Below are positions 1 to 9,316 of a stretch of 64,000 nt of DNA, piece by piece. The translations under genes were made by a program, and so were the position numbers. Position 1 is the first letter of the stretch. The number at the start of each line of letters is the position of its first letter. Origin of the DNA: an uncultured bacterium (GTDB lineage Bacteria; Verrucomicrobiota; Lentisphaeria; Victivallales; UBA1829). The stretch is from NCBI GenBank assembly GCA_902802585.1, contig CADCMR010000001.1, positions 129,223 to 193,222 of the forward strand, written 5' to 3'. The notes under the pieces were generated by a model. That model searched no databases, was not told the DNA's origin, and worked only from the letters and a program-made list of their open reading frames with translations.

Positions 1-4
1 AATC

Positions 5-115
5 ATGAAACGCTATCTCGCGGAACACTGGGACACCGTCCTTTGTGTCGGTCTCAGCATTCTCCTCCTCCTCGGCGGCATCCTTGCCTATTTCTGGATG
101 TTTCCGTCCGAGTGA
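5..115 (+). CDS. Small single-pass membrane peptide, or the 3' end of a cut gene
   Basis: An ATG four bases into the window opens 36 codons ending in TGA. The peptide has a charged start (MKRYLAEHWD), one hydrophobic helix of about 20 residues, and a short tail ending MFPSE. It could be a complete small membrane protein or the last codons of a longer gene, because the codon before the ATG (ATC) is open in the same frame and the upstream sequence is missing. It converges on the giant lipoprotein gene. No family is recognised. Confidence 0.45.
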   Translation: MKRYLAEHWDTVLCVGLSILLLLGGILAYFWMFPSE

Positions 116-198
116 TCCCGAATGGAAAACATCGCGCCGTCGTCCGTGACTTGAATCCGGGCGGCGGCGCTTTGCGTTTGCAGAAAGATGTTCCGGCG

Positions 199-3100
199 TC
201 AATCCTTTCCGGGACGGTTGCCGTAGGGGAAGAAAAAGATGCGGCCGCCGGTCTTGCCGTCCTCCTCGGAGCGTTCGAAGAGGCCGCCGAGGAAGGACCA
301 CTCGTGGAATCCGGGTGCGTCCTTCGTGGTGATGAAGGGGAAAATGAACTTGCGTGTGTTGATGCCGTCGGTGTCCATGTTATAGAGGTAGCCGAGGATG
401 CTCCGGTGTTCCTTCGCGCCGAGCTTCTGGCTGTTCGCGCCGAGGCCGAAGAGCACGTTGGTCTGGTAGTCGCCGGTCTCCTCGCAGGAGAAGGAGGAGG
501 AGAGCAGACTCCAGCCGGTGTTGAACCCGGAGACCGTACGCATTTGGATATGTTCGGCGGCGATGCTCCGGCGCAGCGTCTCGAAGGAATCCTTCAGCGG
601 CGTATCCCGGTCGAACGGCTTCATGCCGAGTTTCTCCATGGCGTCCGTGATCCGGCTGTATTCCTTGTCGAGGAGGTCGGAGCAGAAGATCCGTTCAAAT
701 TCTCCGGCGGTCTTCGAACCGTCCATCGCCGCCGCCTTTTCCGCTTCCGCCGCGATCTCCGCCGGGGTCAGCGTGCCGCCGTAATAGGCGGTCACAGCAT
801 TGGACTTGTAAAAATCCCTGCTGATGGACGTCAGCCGCGCGTACAGATCCTGGACGAGCGGATCGGTCCCCGGCTTCCACTGGGCGAACTTTTCGTCACT
901 GGTCCCGACGAGGAAGAGCGCGTAGTGGTCGCTCCTGCCCCGGACCGGATCCGCCCCGTGGGAGGATTTCAGGACGTTTGCGTCGGCGGGAAGGATTTTT
1001 TCCGGATCGGGCAGGGCGGCGTCGACGCCGGACGGGAGGTAGTTCGACCTGAATCCCGGATCGTCGAACACCTGCGGCGTCTTCGTCGCGCCGTAGTAGA
1101 GCAGGGGGCAGAGGATGCCGAGGGAGGAGCCTTCGGGATTGGAGCTGCCGCCGGAGAGGAGCGGGAGGATGAACCAGGAATTCGCGGACCCGAGGACCTC
1201 GCTGTTGCGTTCGGCGCGGGACGTTTCCCAGAAGAAGAACGGATAGAACCCGCTTGAATTCTTCCTGACGTCGTATCTCCAGATGTATTCGTTTTCCAGG
1301 CGCGTGAGCTCGTCGATGAGCGCCTGCCCGTCGGCCTCGGTGCGCGCGCCGTCGCGGTAGCGCCGGATGCAGTCGCGGAACGGCAGGATGTGTTCGATCG
1401 AGTACTCCTTCAGGAGCTCGTCGCACGCGGCGGTGATGAGGAGGTTCCGGAAACCGGCGAGGACGGGATTCGCGCCGGGATCGGGCGTGCGGACCAGCTT
1501 CACAAGATCGTCGAATATGTCGTAGTAGCCCTTCCGCATATGGGGGCTGACTTCCGTTTCGGAGCGGATGAGGCCGAGCGTGGAGAACGTATTGTCCGTT
1601 CGGGCATGGCCGTTCAGGAAACGGTAATACGTCTTATCCTCATGGTAGCCGAGGATGCCGAGCAGGATGCGCGTGATGGACTCGTCCTCCTCGACGCTGG
1701 TGTAGGTGAGCGGAGTGATGACCTCGGTGGAGACGGTCTTCGTTTCGCCGTCCTTCTCGCGTTCGGTCCGGTCCACGTCGAAGAGCGGGAAGAATCCGTA
1801 GTTGGTCCTGACGTCCGTGCCGTCGCGCCGGTACGTCTCCAGGATGGCACCCATGAGGTGCTTCGCCGTGTCCTCCGCCTCCTGCGCGGTCATTTCGCCG
1901 GAGAGGGCGCGGTCCATGCCACAGACGCGGAAGATCTCCTCGTTCGGGATGCCGGGAACGATCTGGCGGAGCTTGAACGGCTTGATGGTCTTCACGGGCT
2001 GAATTTCCCTGCCCGGCACGGGCGAGAAGGGTCCGTCGGCCTGTTTCTGAAGCTCTTCGGGCGTGTACATCCGGTAGACCTCGGCGCCTGTTTCGGGTGC
2101 GTCCGGGTCCTTCATGTAGCGCTTGCCGATGTAGCCGATGCGGACGTTCTCGCTCCACTGCGCGCTCTCCTCGGAGCCGTCTTCCATGAGGGCGCGTTTC
2201 AGGAGCAGTTCGATGCTTTCGTCGATGAAGGCGCGCGCGGGTCCGAACAGGTCCGGTCCGTCGCTTGCCGCGTTTCCTGAGTTGCGGAACCAGTAGGGGA
2301 AGACGCCGAGGATGTTGGTGTAGCCGGATGTCCGTTCGAATCCGTAGCCGTCCCTGCTCCGGTCGGAGCCGGATGTGAACAGGATGTGCCAGAGCAGCCA
2401 GTTTGAGCTGGAATCCTTGTCGCGGTCGAATCCGAAGAGGTAGAAGAGCAGCCGCAGGTCGCGTTCGCCCTCGTTCGAGGTGGTCCACTCGAAGAACGGA
2501 TGCAGCGCGGTCGTGCCGGTCTCCCACTTCGACGCGACCTCGTCGCGCATGGCTCGGTCCGCCTCCTCCTCGGTGAGGTCGTCCTCCTTCATGCGCGCCT
2601 TCACGTCGGCGAGGAACGACGGCGAGAAATCCCAGACCGGGAGGTAGTCGTCGCGTTCCGCCGGACCGCTGAAACGGTTGCCTTTCTTCTCATGCGTGGC
2701 GTAGATGAGGTAGCGGCGGCCGTGGACGGACGTGGTCGCGCGGTAATCGGGGTAGTCGTAGTCCTCGCGGGAGAACGGGATGGACGTGAACTCGGAGCCG
2801 TAGCGGTCTTTCTCCCAGGTGTAGACAGGGAAGAGGTAGCTCCTGTTCGCCTCGCCCTTGCTGCGTTCGACGCGGAAGAACGGGAAGAACCCGTATTCGC
2901 GCTCGTTCTCGTCGTACGCCCACCAGAGCGGACCGACGTACTTCATGTCGGCGTCGGATGACGAGCCGCGGAAGAACGGGAAGAGCCCGTATGTATGGCG
3001 GCCCCAGTAGCCGAGCAGCAGGACATTTCCTTCCGTCCAGGTCTCCTCCTCGCCGTTCATGCCCGTGGCGGACCGCTTCTCCCATGATGCGAAGGGGAGG

Positions 3101-4023
3101 ATGCTCCCGCCGTCCTTGTTGAACCACGCGAACGGGAAAAGCCCGCAGGTCTGCGTGTTGTTTTTCCACCACCAGAGCAGGACGTGGTTAAGGTCTTCGT
3201 CCTCCTTATCGACCCTGTAAAACGGGACGAAGCCGTGTTCGATGCCGTTTTCATCCCAGTAGCCGAGGATCAGGTACTGCCCCTTGCCCCATATCTCGTT
3301 CCCTTTCCCGTCCGGCGTCATGAACATCCAGAAGAGCGGTGAGAGGAAACAGTCGTCCCGATCGTAATAATAGAGAGGAAGGAACGTCGATCCGCCCTTG
3401 TATTTCCAGAAAAGCGGGAAGAATCCGTATTCCCTTGCATCGCCGGGCGTATTCTTTTCCCACCAGACGGGACCGACGATATTGAGGTATTCGCCGAAGA
3501 GGCAGAGCGGGAGAATGCCGAAAGTGTGTTCGCCGCCGAGGAACGGTCCGGCGTACCAGAACGAGTCGTGGGCTTTCCCGTAGTGGAACAACGGGAAGAT
3601 GCCGAAATGGTTCTCGTTCCAGTAGGCGTTCAGAGCCCAGCCGTCCCCGTCGACGGTGTTCCACGAGGAGAGCGGGAAGAGGATGGAGCAGTCGTTACCC
3701 TCCTGGTTGAAGAACGGGCGGACCGCCATGCCGAAGTCGTCCCAGTCGATGAACGGCCACAGGATGCTGACGTAACGGCTGTTCACGGTGCAGAACGGCC
3801 AGATGTTGACCTGGCGGTCCTTCAGGTCGGCGGGGGCGCGGAGATTGACGACGGCTTCGTCGAACCTGCCGCCGGAAATGCGGCTTGCCTTCGGCGCGGA
3901 ATAGGAATCGGAATCGTAGCCGAGGCGGTTCATGCGTTCACTGGAGGCGCAGGATGAGGCAAACAGGACCGCGAGAAGCGCGAGAGAGGAGAGGAACGAT
4001 GCTTTCAGGTGGCGCGGATTCAT
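199..4023 (-). CDS. Giant lipoprotein with aromatic repeats, unknown function
   Basis: A 1274-residue protein with a type II signal peptide. A basic start and a hydrophobic stretch lead to a lipobox ending ASSC at about residue 26, so it should be lipid-anchored outside the inner membrane, probably in the outer membrane. Residues 60-430 are built from degenerate repeats of roughly 20-30 residues around cores such as YGFFPLF, FGIFPLF, FGILPL, YGLFPFF and VGPLWW. More copies appear near 720 (NYGFFPLF) and 930 (SSGFYPFFFW). The alternation of aromatic/hydrophobic cores with charged, Asp/Gly/Asn-rich turns suggests a beta-rich solenoid or propeller (inference). It is the last gene of the ftsW-to-uvrB unit, 54 bases after uvrB. 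No known family is recognised. Confidence 0.8.
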   Translation of the reverse strand: MNPRHLKASFLSSLALLAVLFASSCASSERMNRLGYDSDSYSAPKASRISGGRFDEAVVNLRAPADLKDRQVNIWPFCTVNSRYVSILWPFIDWDDFGMAVRPFFNQEGNDCSILFPLSSWNTVDGDGWALNAYWNENHFGIFPLFHYGKAHDSFWYAGPFLGGEHTFGILPLCLFGEYLNIVGPVWWEKNTPGDAREYGFFPLFWKYKGGSTFLPLYYYDRDDCFLSPLFWMFMTPDGKGNEIWGKGQYLILGYWDENGIEHGFVPFYRVDKEDEDLNHVLLWWWKNNTQTCGLFPFAWFNKDGGSILPFASWEKRSATGMNGEEETWTEGNVLLLGYWGRHTYGLFPFFRGSSSDADMKYVGPLWWAYDENEREYGFFPFFRVERSKGEANRSYLFPVYTWEKDRYGSEFTSIPFSREDYDYPDYRATTSVHGRRYLIYATHEKKGNRFSGPAERDDYLPVWDFSPSFLADVKARMKEDDLTEEEADRAMRDEVASKWETGTTALHPFFEWTTSNEGERDLRLLFYLFGFDRDKDSSSNWLLWHILFTSGSDRSRDGYGFERTSGYTNILGVFPYWFRNSGNAASDGPDLFGPARAFIDESIELLLKRALMEDGSEESAQWSENVRIGYIGKRYMKDPDAPETGAEVYRMYTPEELQKQADGPFSPVPGREIQPVKTIKPFKLRQIVPGIPNEEIFRVCGMDRALSGEMTAQEAEDTAKHLMGAILETYRRDGTDVRTNYGFFPLFDVDRTEREKDGETKTVSTEVITPLTYTSVEEDESITRILLGILGYHEDKTYYRFLNGHARTDNTFSTLGLIRSETEVSPHMRKGYYDIFDDLVKLVRTPDPGANPVLAGFRNLLITAACDELLKEYSIEHILPFRDCIRRYRDGARTEADGQALIDELTRLENEYIWRYDVRKNSSGFYPFFFWETSRAERNSEVLGSANSWFILPLLSGGSSNPEGSSLGILCPLLYYGATKTPQVFDDPGFRSNYLPSGVDAALPDPEKILPADANVLKSSHGADPVRGRSDHYALFLVGTSDEKFAQWKPGTDPLVQDLYARLTSISRDFYKSNAVTAYYGGTLTPAEIAAEAEKAAAMDGSKTAGEFERIFCSDLLDKEYSRITDAMEKLGMKPFDRDTPLKDSFETLRRSIAAEHIQMRTVSGFNTGWSLLSSSFSCEETGDYQTNVLFGLGANSQKLGAKEHRSILGYLYNMDTDGINTRKFIFPFITTKDAPGFHEWSFLGGLFERSEEDGKTGGRIFFFPYGNRPGKD

Positions 4024-4077
4024 GGAAGTGCTTTCTGTTTGGTTTGGTTGAGTTCGATCGATACGCGGATGTCCGGT

Positions 4078-6228
4078 TCAGAACGGCGGAGCGTCGAGGT
4101 CTTTCGAGAGGGAGCGGATGCGGTCACGGAGCTGAGCGGCGCGTTCGAATTCGAGCGCCTCCGCCGCTTCGAGCATCTGGGATTCGAGTTCGAGCACGAG
4201 TTCGTCGATACTGGCGGCTCCGGTCTGCTTCAGGATCTCCTCGGTCTCGCTGATGGTGATCGACTGGCCCTTCATGCCGCGTCCCTTCCTGCCTTTCGCG
4301 GGGCGCGTCTTCATGCCGGTGTTGTAGGGCGCGCCGGGTTCGTGGAAGGTGTAGGCGCGACCGGAGTTCGAGGCGGCGGTCGCGGGCGTGTTTTTTTCGG
4401 GCTGCGCGGCGCCGATGATCTCGGCAATGGTCTCGCGCGGCGGCTTGATGATTGTGTGAGGGATGATGCCGTGCTCGGCGTTGTAGGCGTTCTGCTTGGC
4501 GCGGCGCGCCTCGGTGGTCTCGATGAGCGCCTTCATGCTGTCGGTCATGTTGTCGGCGTAGAGGATGACCTGACCGTCGGCGTTTCGCGCGGCGCGTCCG
4601 GCGACCTGGATGAGGGAACGGCGCGACCTCAGGAAACCTTCCTTGTCGGCGTCGAGGATGGCGACGAGGCGGATTTCCGGGAGGTCGATGCCCTCGCGGA
4701 TGAGGTTGATTCCGACGATGCAGTCGAAGTCGCCGCGCCGGAGTTCGTTCAGAATCTTCACGCGTTCGATGGCGTCGATCTCGGAGTGCAGGTATTTTAC
4801 GCGGATGCCGACGTCGGAAAGGTAGTCGGCGAGGCGTTCGGAGCTTTTCTTGGTGAGCGTGACGACGAGCGAACGCGCCCCCGCCGCCGCGGTGGCGCGA
4901 ATCTCCGCGATCACGTCGTCAATCTGTGTGGCGAGCGGACGCACCTCGACCGGCGGATCGAGCAGCCCGGTCGGGCGCACGACCAGCTCGACCACGGCGT
5001 CGCCGCACATCTTCATCTCGTAGTCGCCGGGGGTGGCGGAGACGTAGACGGTGTCGCCGGTGAGGCCGAGGAATTCGTCAAAGGTGAGCGGGCGGTTGTC
5101 GAGCGCGGAGGGGAGGCGGAACCCGTAGTCGACGAGCGTCTGCTTGCGGCTGCGGTCCGCCTTGTACATCGCCTGGAGCTGGGGGAGCGTCACATGGGAT
5201 TCGTCTATGAAGAGCAGGTAGTCCTTCGGCATGAAGTCGACGAGGCAGAACGGGCGGGAGCCGGGCGCGCGTCCGGAGAGGTGGCGCGAATAATTCTCGA
5301 TGCCGGGGCAGTAGCCGATCTCCTTCATCATCTCGACGTCGTAGTTCACGCGCTGGAAGAGACGCTGCGCCTCGACGAGCTTGCCCTGTTCCTCGAAATT
5401 GTGTACGCAGGTCCGCATTTCCTCCAGGATGCCGTTCATGGCGGCGTCGATCTTCTCCTGCGGCAGCACGAAATGGCGGGCGGGGAAGATGAGCGCCTTG
5501 CGGCACTGGGCGATGACGTGACCGGTCACGAGGTCGCGCCGGGAGAGCGATTCGATCGTGTCGCCCCAGAACTCCACGCGCAGGAACTCCTCCTTCTGCG
5601 ACAGGAAGACGTCCACGCAGTCGCCGCGCACGCGGAACTGACCGCGTTCGGGCGCCATGTCGTTGCGTTCGTACTGGATGGCGACGAGCATGTGGAGGAA
5701 GAGGTCGCGGTCGAGCTCGTCCCCGGCGGCGAGGCGGAGGCTCATGGAGTCGTAGTCTTCGGGCGAGGTCAGGCCGTAGATGCAGGAGACGCTGGCGACG
5801 ACGAGCGTGTCGCGGCGTTCGAGCAGGGAGGCGGTGGCGCTGAGGCGGAGGCGCTCGATGTTGTCGTTGATGCTGGCGTCCTTCGCGATGTAGGTGTCGG
5901 TCTGTGGAATGTAGGATTCGGGCAGATAGTAGTCGTAGTAGCTGATGAAATATTCGACGGCGTTTGTGGGGAAGAAAGCCTTGAATTCGCTGTAGAGCTG
6001 GGCGGCGAGCGTCTTGTTGTGGGAGAGGACGAGCGCGGGGCGGTTCAGCTCGGATTCGAGGAGTTTCGCTAGCGTGAAGGTCTTGCCGCTGCCCGTGACG
6101 CCGAGAAGCGTCTGGTGGCGGATGCCGCGGTCGAGGTTTTCCTTCAGCTGGCGGATGGCGTCCGCCTGGTCGCCCGCGGGTTCGTAGTCGGAGACCACGC
6201 GGAATGTTTCGCCGGAGTCCTGGATCAT
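4078..6228 (-). CDS. uvrB: UvrABC system protein B (excinuclease subunit B)
   Basis: UvrB receives damaged DNA from UvrA, verifies the lesion with its helicase-fold motor and recruits UvrC in nucleotide excision repair. The 716 residues have the family's usual length and order. The Walker A motif GVTGSGKT is near residue 43, the DNA-inserting beta-hairpin region (YYDYYLPESYIP) near 95, helicase motifs are in the middle (DESHVT, and GRAAR near 550), and a C-terminal UVR motif rich in Glu/Leu near 675-710 contacts UvrC. A GAGGCGG-type ribosome site precedes the ATG. It starts 9 bases after the RecB-like gene, inside the long minus-strand unit. No uvrA or uvrC is in the window. Confidence 0.98.
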   Translation of the reverse strand: MIQDSGETFRVVSDYEPAGDQADAIRQLKENLDRGIRHQTLLGVTGSGKTFTLAKLLESELNRPALVLSHNKTLAAQLYSEFKAFFPTNAVEYFISYYDYYLPESYIPQTDTYIAKDASINDNIERLRLSATASLLERRDTLVVASVSCIYGLTSPEDYDSMSLRLAAGDELDRDLFLHMLVAIQYERNDMAPERGQFRVRGDCVDVFLSQKEEFLRVEFWGDTIESLSRRDLVTGHVIAQCRKALIFPARHFVLPQEKIDAAMNGILEEMRTCVHNFEEQGKLVEAQRLFQRVNYDVEMMKEIGYCPGIENYSRHLSGRAPGSRPFCLVDFMPKDYLLFIDESHVTLPQLQAMYKADRSRKQTLVDYGFRLPSALDNRPLTFDEFLGLTGDTVYVSATPGDYEMKMCGDAVVELVVRPTGLLDPPVEVRPLATQIDDVIAEIRATAAAGARSLVVTLTKKSSERLADYLSDVGIRVKYLHSEIDAIERVKILNELRRGDFDCIVGINLIREGIDLPEIRLVAILDADKEGFLRSRRSLIQVAGRAARNADGQVILYADNMTDSMKALIETTEARRAKQNAYNAEHGIIPHTIIKPPRETIAEIIGAAQPEKNTPATAASNSGRAYTFHEPGAPYNTGMKTRPAKGRKGRGMKGQSITISETEEILKQTGAASIDELVLELESQMLEAAEALEFERAAQLRDRIRSLSKDLDAPPF

Positions 6229-6237
6229 GGCGCCGCC

Positions 6238-7242
6238 TCAGACCTGTTTGCCCTGCATGGCGCTTTCGAGGAGCCTGCACGCGGACTGGTAGCGGCAGGT
6301 GCGGCAGGCGTCGCGGTTCTCGCAGGGCGGGAAGTCCTCGGGGTGGGCGAGCCCGTCCTTGTCGACGAGAGCGAGCATCTCCGCGCTGCTTTGGTCGATC
6401 AGGGACTCGATGTCCGGCTCGAAGAGGTTGTAGACCACGCTGGAGAGCTCCTGCGAGAATGTAAACGTGGTGATATTAACGGGGAATCCGGGGTAGCGCC
6501 GGGCGCAGTAGAGTGCGAACAGCGAATTCAGGCGTCCGATGCGCGCGAAGAAGTCGGTGGTGTTCTCGCCGCCGGTGAGGCGGACCTCCGCGCCGATGGC
6601 GGACGCCGCGCCTTCGTGGAAGTAGATGAGTCCGGGGACGAGCCAGACGGGGAAACCCTTGTAGTCGACGCTGATGAAGACGTCGTCAGTGCGGAGGTCG
6701 ACGAAGCTGATGTTGGCGAGGTCGGCGATGATGTCGGAGCGGGAGAGCATGGCGTAGGCGTCGCCGAGGATGGAGACCGCCATGGCGGTGAGCTTGTCGA
6801 CGTCGGCGAAGTCGCCGATCCCGAGGTGGTATTCCAGGATCGCGGGGCGTTTCGCGTCGTAGAGATATTCGCGGTTCTTCAGGCTGATCTGCAGGTCGGC
6901 GGTCGCCTTGCCGATCTGACGCAGCAGGTAGAATCCGAAGCCGCGTCGCTTGTGTCCGGGGGAGCCGGCGCTCATCTTGGCGAACGACTCGCGGATGGCG
7001 TCGCGGAGCGTGCGTGAGAGCCATGTGTCGAACGGCATCAGGTACTTGCTGAAATACGCCTCGCGGGCGAGCGTGTGGGAATAGGCGTCCCACCCGCCCT
7101 GCGCGAGGTAGTACCGGATGAAATACGCCCGGCGGCAGAAGCGGAAGAGGTAGTGCCTGGCGAGGGACCAGGAGAACTCCTCCGTCCGGATCGGCGGCAG
7201 CGACCCGGCGGCGTTGGTGACTTCCCGTTCAAAATCTCTCAT
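6238..7242 (-). CDS. RecB/Cas4-like PD-(D/E)XK-fold protein with Fe-S cysteine set
   Basis: A 334-residue protein. Cys36 lies in RFCRRAYFIRYYL, resembling the N-terminal motif of RecB-family nucleases. Cys313, Cys316 and Cys322 form the C-x2-C-x5-C set near the C-terminus. One N-terminal plus three C-terminal cysteines is the iron-staple layout of AddB, Cas4 and related 4Fe-4S nucleases (established knowledge). The nuclease core is less clear. A candidate Asp lies in SVDYKG near residue 195, but I cannot find a convincing following D/E-x-K, where the sequence reads IYFHEG. It may be a divergent or inactive member. It has no clear ribosome site and lies between sppA and uvrB, which suggests a DNA-repair role (inference). 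Confidence 0.6.
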   Translation of the reverse strand: MRDFEREVTNAAGSLPPIRTEEFSWSLARHYLFRFCRRAYFIRYYLAQGGWDAYSHTLAREAYFSKYLMPFDTWLSRTLRDAIRESFAKMSAGSPGHKRRGFGFYLLRQIGKATADLQISLKNREYLYDAKRPAILEYHLGIGDFADVDKLTAMAVSILGDAYAMLSRSDIIADLANISFVDLRTDDVFISVDYKGFPVWLVPGLIYFHEGAASAIGAEVRLTGGENTTDFFARIGRLNSLFALYCARRYPGFPVNITTFTFSQELSSVVYNLFEPDIESLIDQSSAEMLALVDKDGLAHPEDFPPCENRDACRTCRYQSACRLLESAMQGKQV

Positions 7243-7266
7243 AATGCACGCGGAAGGATGAGTGGA

Positions 7267-8292
7267 TCAGAGACCCGTGGCGAGGTAGTAGGGGCAGCCC
7301 GCCTTCGGGAGGACGACGTTCGTGCCGGAGAGGAGCGAGTTGAACGTGACAGGCTGCGCCTTCACGCCGAACAGCCCGAGGAGGTCGGCGAGAGAGGCGC
7401 TGGACTTGAAGCGTTCGATGCTGCAATTTTCGCGGGTTAGCCCGGCGAGTTCGAGCGCGGCGTCCTCGGCGGTCGTGAAGTAGCCGATCTGGTCCACGAG
7501 ACCGTTCGCGAGCGCCTGCTCACCGTCGAAGACGCGGCCGTCGCCGAGTTCGCCCTGGGTGATCTTCTCAAGCGGGATGTTCCTGGCGGCGGAGACGATG
7601 CCGGCGAACTCCTTGTAGGCGTCCATGACGAGCGCCTGCACGACCTTCGCCTCCTCCTCGGTGGTGGGCTTGGCGGGGTTGAGCATGGTCTTCATTTTGC
7701 CGGAGGTGTAGAATTCGGGCTTGACCTTCGCCCAGTCGAGCAGGGCGGAGACGTCCACTGTGGAGATGATCACGCCGATGCTTCCGGTCATCGTGAACTT
7801 GTTCGCGACGATCTTGTCCGCGCCGCACGCGACATAGTAGCCGCCGCTTGCCGCCATGGTGTTCATCATGGCGACGACGGGCTTGCCGCAGAGTTTGAGC
7901 TCGTGGTAGATCTCATCGGAGGCGGTCACTTCGCCGCCGGGGGTGTCGAGGTCGATGATGATCGCCTTCACGCTCTCGTCGTCCTTCGCGGCGCGGATGA
8001 GCTTCACGATCTGCCTGGAGTTTGCGATGACTTCGCCGAACGACTCGCCTTCGCTCGCGATCGTGCCCTTCACGTCGATGACGGCGATCCGGTTGTCGGC
8101 TTCTTTGTTGCCGCTGATGAATTCGATGGTGTACTCGTTGTTCGTCTTGAGTGCATCGGATTCGCCGAGCGCGCCGGCGACGGTGGCGATGCACAGGGCG
8201 AGACCGATGAAGCCGACGATGCACATGACGAAGAAGATGCCGAAGACGATCAGGCAGCCGCGGAGAAATCCGCCGGAAGAATTGGAGCTCAT
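7267..8292 (-). CDS. sppA: Signal peptide peptidase SppA, short type
   Basis: A membrane-anchored serine protease that degrades signal peptides and other membrane remnants. The chosen ATG gives 341 residues and follows an AAAGGAAC ribosome site; a longer frame start 32 codons upstream lacks one. A single N-terminal membrane segment (residues 9-40) is followed by the ClpP-like domain with the nucleophile Ser149 in AASGGYY. The general-base Lys is about 52 residues later in SGKMK, the spacing known for the Bacillus-type Ser/Lys dyad. The motif TGSIGVI is also present. The gene is 55 bases after the PfkB kinase gene. The short length marks the single-domain rather than the duplicated E. coli form. 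Confidence 0.93.
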   Translation of the reverse strand: MSSNSSGGFLRGCLIVFGIFFVMCIVGFIGLALCIATVAGALGESDALKTNNEYTIEFISGNKEADNRIAVIDVKGTIASEGESFGEVIANSRQIVKLIRAAKDDESVKAIIIDLDTPGGEVTASDEIYHELKLCGKPVVAMMNTMAASGGYYVACGADKIVANKFTMTGSIGVIISTVDVSALLDWAKVKPEFYTSGKMKTMLNPAKPTTEEEAKVVQALVMDAYKEFAGIVSAARNIPLEKITQGELGDGRVFDGEQALANGLVDQIGYFTTAEDAALELAGLTRENCSIERFKSSASLADLLGLFGVKAQPVTFNSLLSGTNVVLPKAGCPYYLATGL

Positions 8293-8347
8293 GGGAATGG
8301 TTCCTTTCAGGTTGTTATGGTTTAATATGGTTGAGTTTTGAATTGTG

Positions 8348-9316
8348 TCAGGTGGTGCGCGGCGCGGTCTCTTCGATTCGCATTCCATCCCGGATGCGGA
8401 GCGCTTCCGCCCGGTCGAACTCCGCTGCGTACTTCATGAGGCAGCTCGCACAGGCGGCGGCGAGCCCGGACGTGAAAGCCTGGACCGGATCCGCGCCAGC
8501 GAGCAGTTCGGAGAGCATGACGCCAGAGCAGACGTCGCCCGCGCCGAGGGGATTGCTGACGCCGGGGAGCGAAGGGATGGAGATTCGGTGGATTGCGCCT
8601 TGCCATGCGATGAAGGCGCTGTCCGGACCGTCCGTGATGGCGGCGGATTGCAGGGGAAAACGGTTCAGCAGTTCGAGCGCGGCGGCTTCGGGATCGGACG
8701 CGCCGGTCACGGCGAGGAGTTCACCGCTGTTGATTTTCAGGTGCTGGACCCCGGCGGCGAGCGTCTCGCCGAAACGCTCCACGGAGTCCATCAGGACCGG
8801 CTTTCCGGCGCGGACCGCCTCCTTTGCGAGCGCGGCGTAGAAACCGTCCAGCGGACCGTCCGGCAGCGTGCCGCAGAGCGCCAGCGCGTCGTAGTCCGGG
8901 AGACCGGCGAGAATGTGTTCTTTCAGGAAGGCGATGTCGTCGGAGGTGACAGTCGGCGACGGTTCGATCAGCTCGGTCATGCAGACGTGTTTTCTGCACA
9001 GGACCGTGGTGCAGCAGCGCGTTTCGCCCTTGATCTCCCGGCTGGTCGCCTCAATGCCTTCCCGGCGAAGCCATTCGTTGAGGTTCCGTCCGTTCGCGCC
9101 GCCGGTGAACTGGTACACGGACGGAACGGCGGTTCCCCAGGTGCGGACGGCACGGGCGAAGTTCACGCCTTTGCCGGACGCCCGGCAGTCGCGTTCTTTT
9201 GCGCGGTTGACCTCGCGCGGACGGAATTCGTCGAAGACGAGCGTTTTCTGCCAGGACGGGTTCGGTCCGCAGACGAGGATGCGCGGGGGCTTGCGGGGGG
9301 ATGTGCCTGTGTTCAT
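8348..9316 (-). CDS. PfkB-family sugar kinase, 1-phosphofructokinase-like
   Basis: An ATP-dependent carbohydrate kinase of the ribokinase/PfkB family, 322 residues. The N-terminal block with NPSWQKTL and ASGKGVNFARA, and the C-terminal NPLGAGDVCSG with the catalytic Asp of GAGD, are most like 1-phosphofructokinase (FruK) and tagatose-6-phosphate kinase. It would phosphorylate a hexose phosphate to the bisphosphate in the cytoplasm; the exact substrate cannot be read from sequence. No fructose PTS gene is nearby, which weakens a FruK assignment. Its ATG overlaps the kinase gene stop by four bases (ATGA), and a GAGGAGG ribosome site lies inside the upstream gene, so translation is probably coupled. 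Confidence 0.88.
   Translation of the reverse strand: MNTGTSPRKPPRILVCGPNPSWQKTLVFDEFRPREVNRAKERDCRASGKGVNFARAVRTWGTAVPSVYQFTGGANGRNLNEWLRREGIEATSREIKGETRCCTTVLCRKHVCMTELIEPSPTVTSDDIAFLKEHILAGLPDYDALALCGTLPDGPLDGFYAALAKEAVRAGKPVLMDSVERFGETLAAGVQHLKINSGELLAVTGASDPEAAALELLNRFPLQSAAITDGPDSAFIAWQGAIHRISIPSLPGVSNPLGAGDVCSGVMLSELLAGADPVQAFTSGLAAACASCLMKYAAEFDRAEALRIRDGMRIEETAPRTT

Noticed and set aside
4009-6072. Long plus-strand frame opposite uvrB
   Set aside because: GC-rich third positions of uvrB keep the opposite strand open; the translated sequence shows no family motif.
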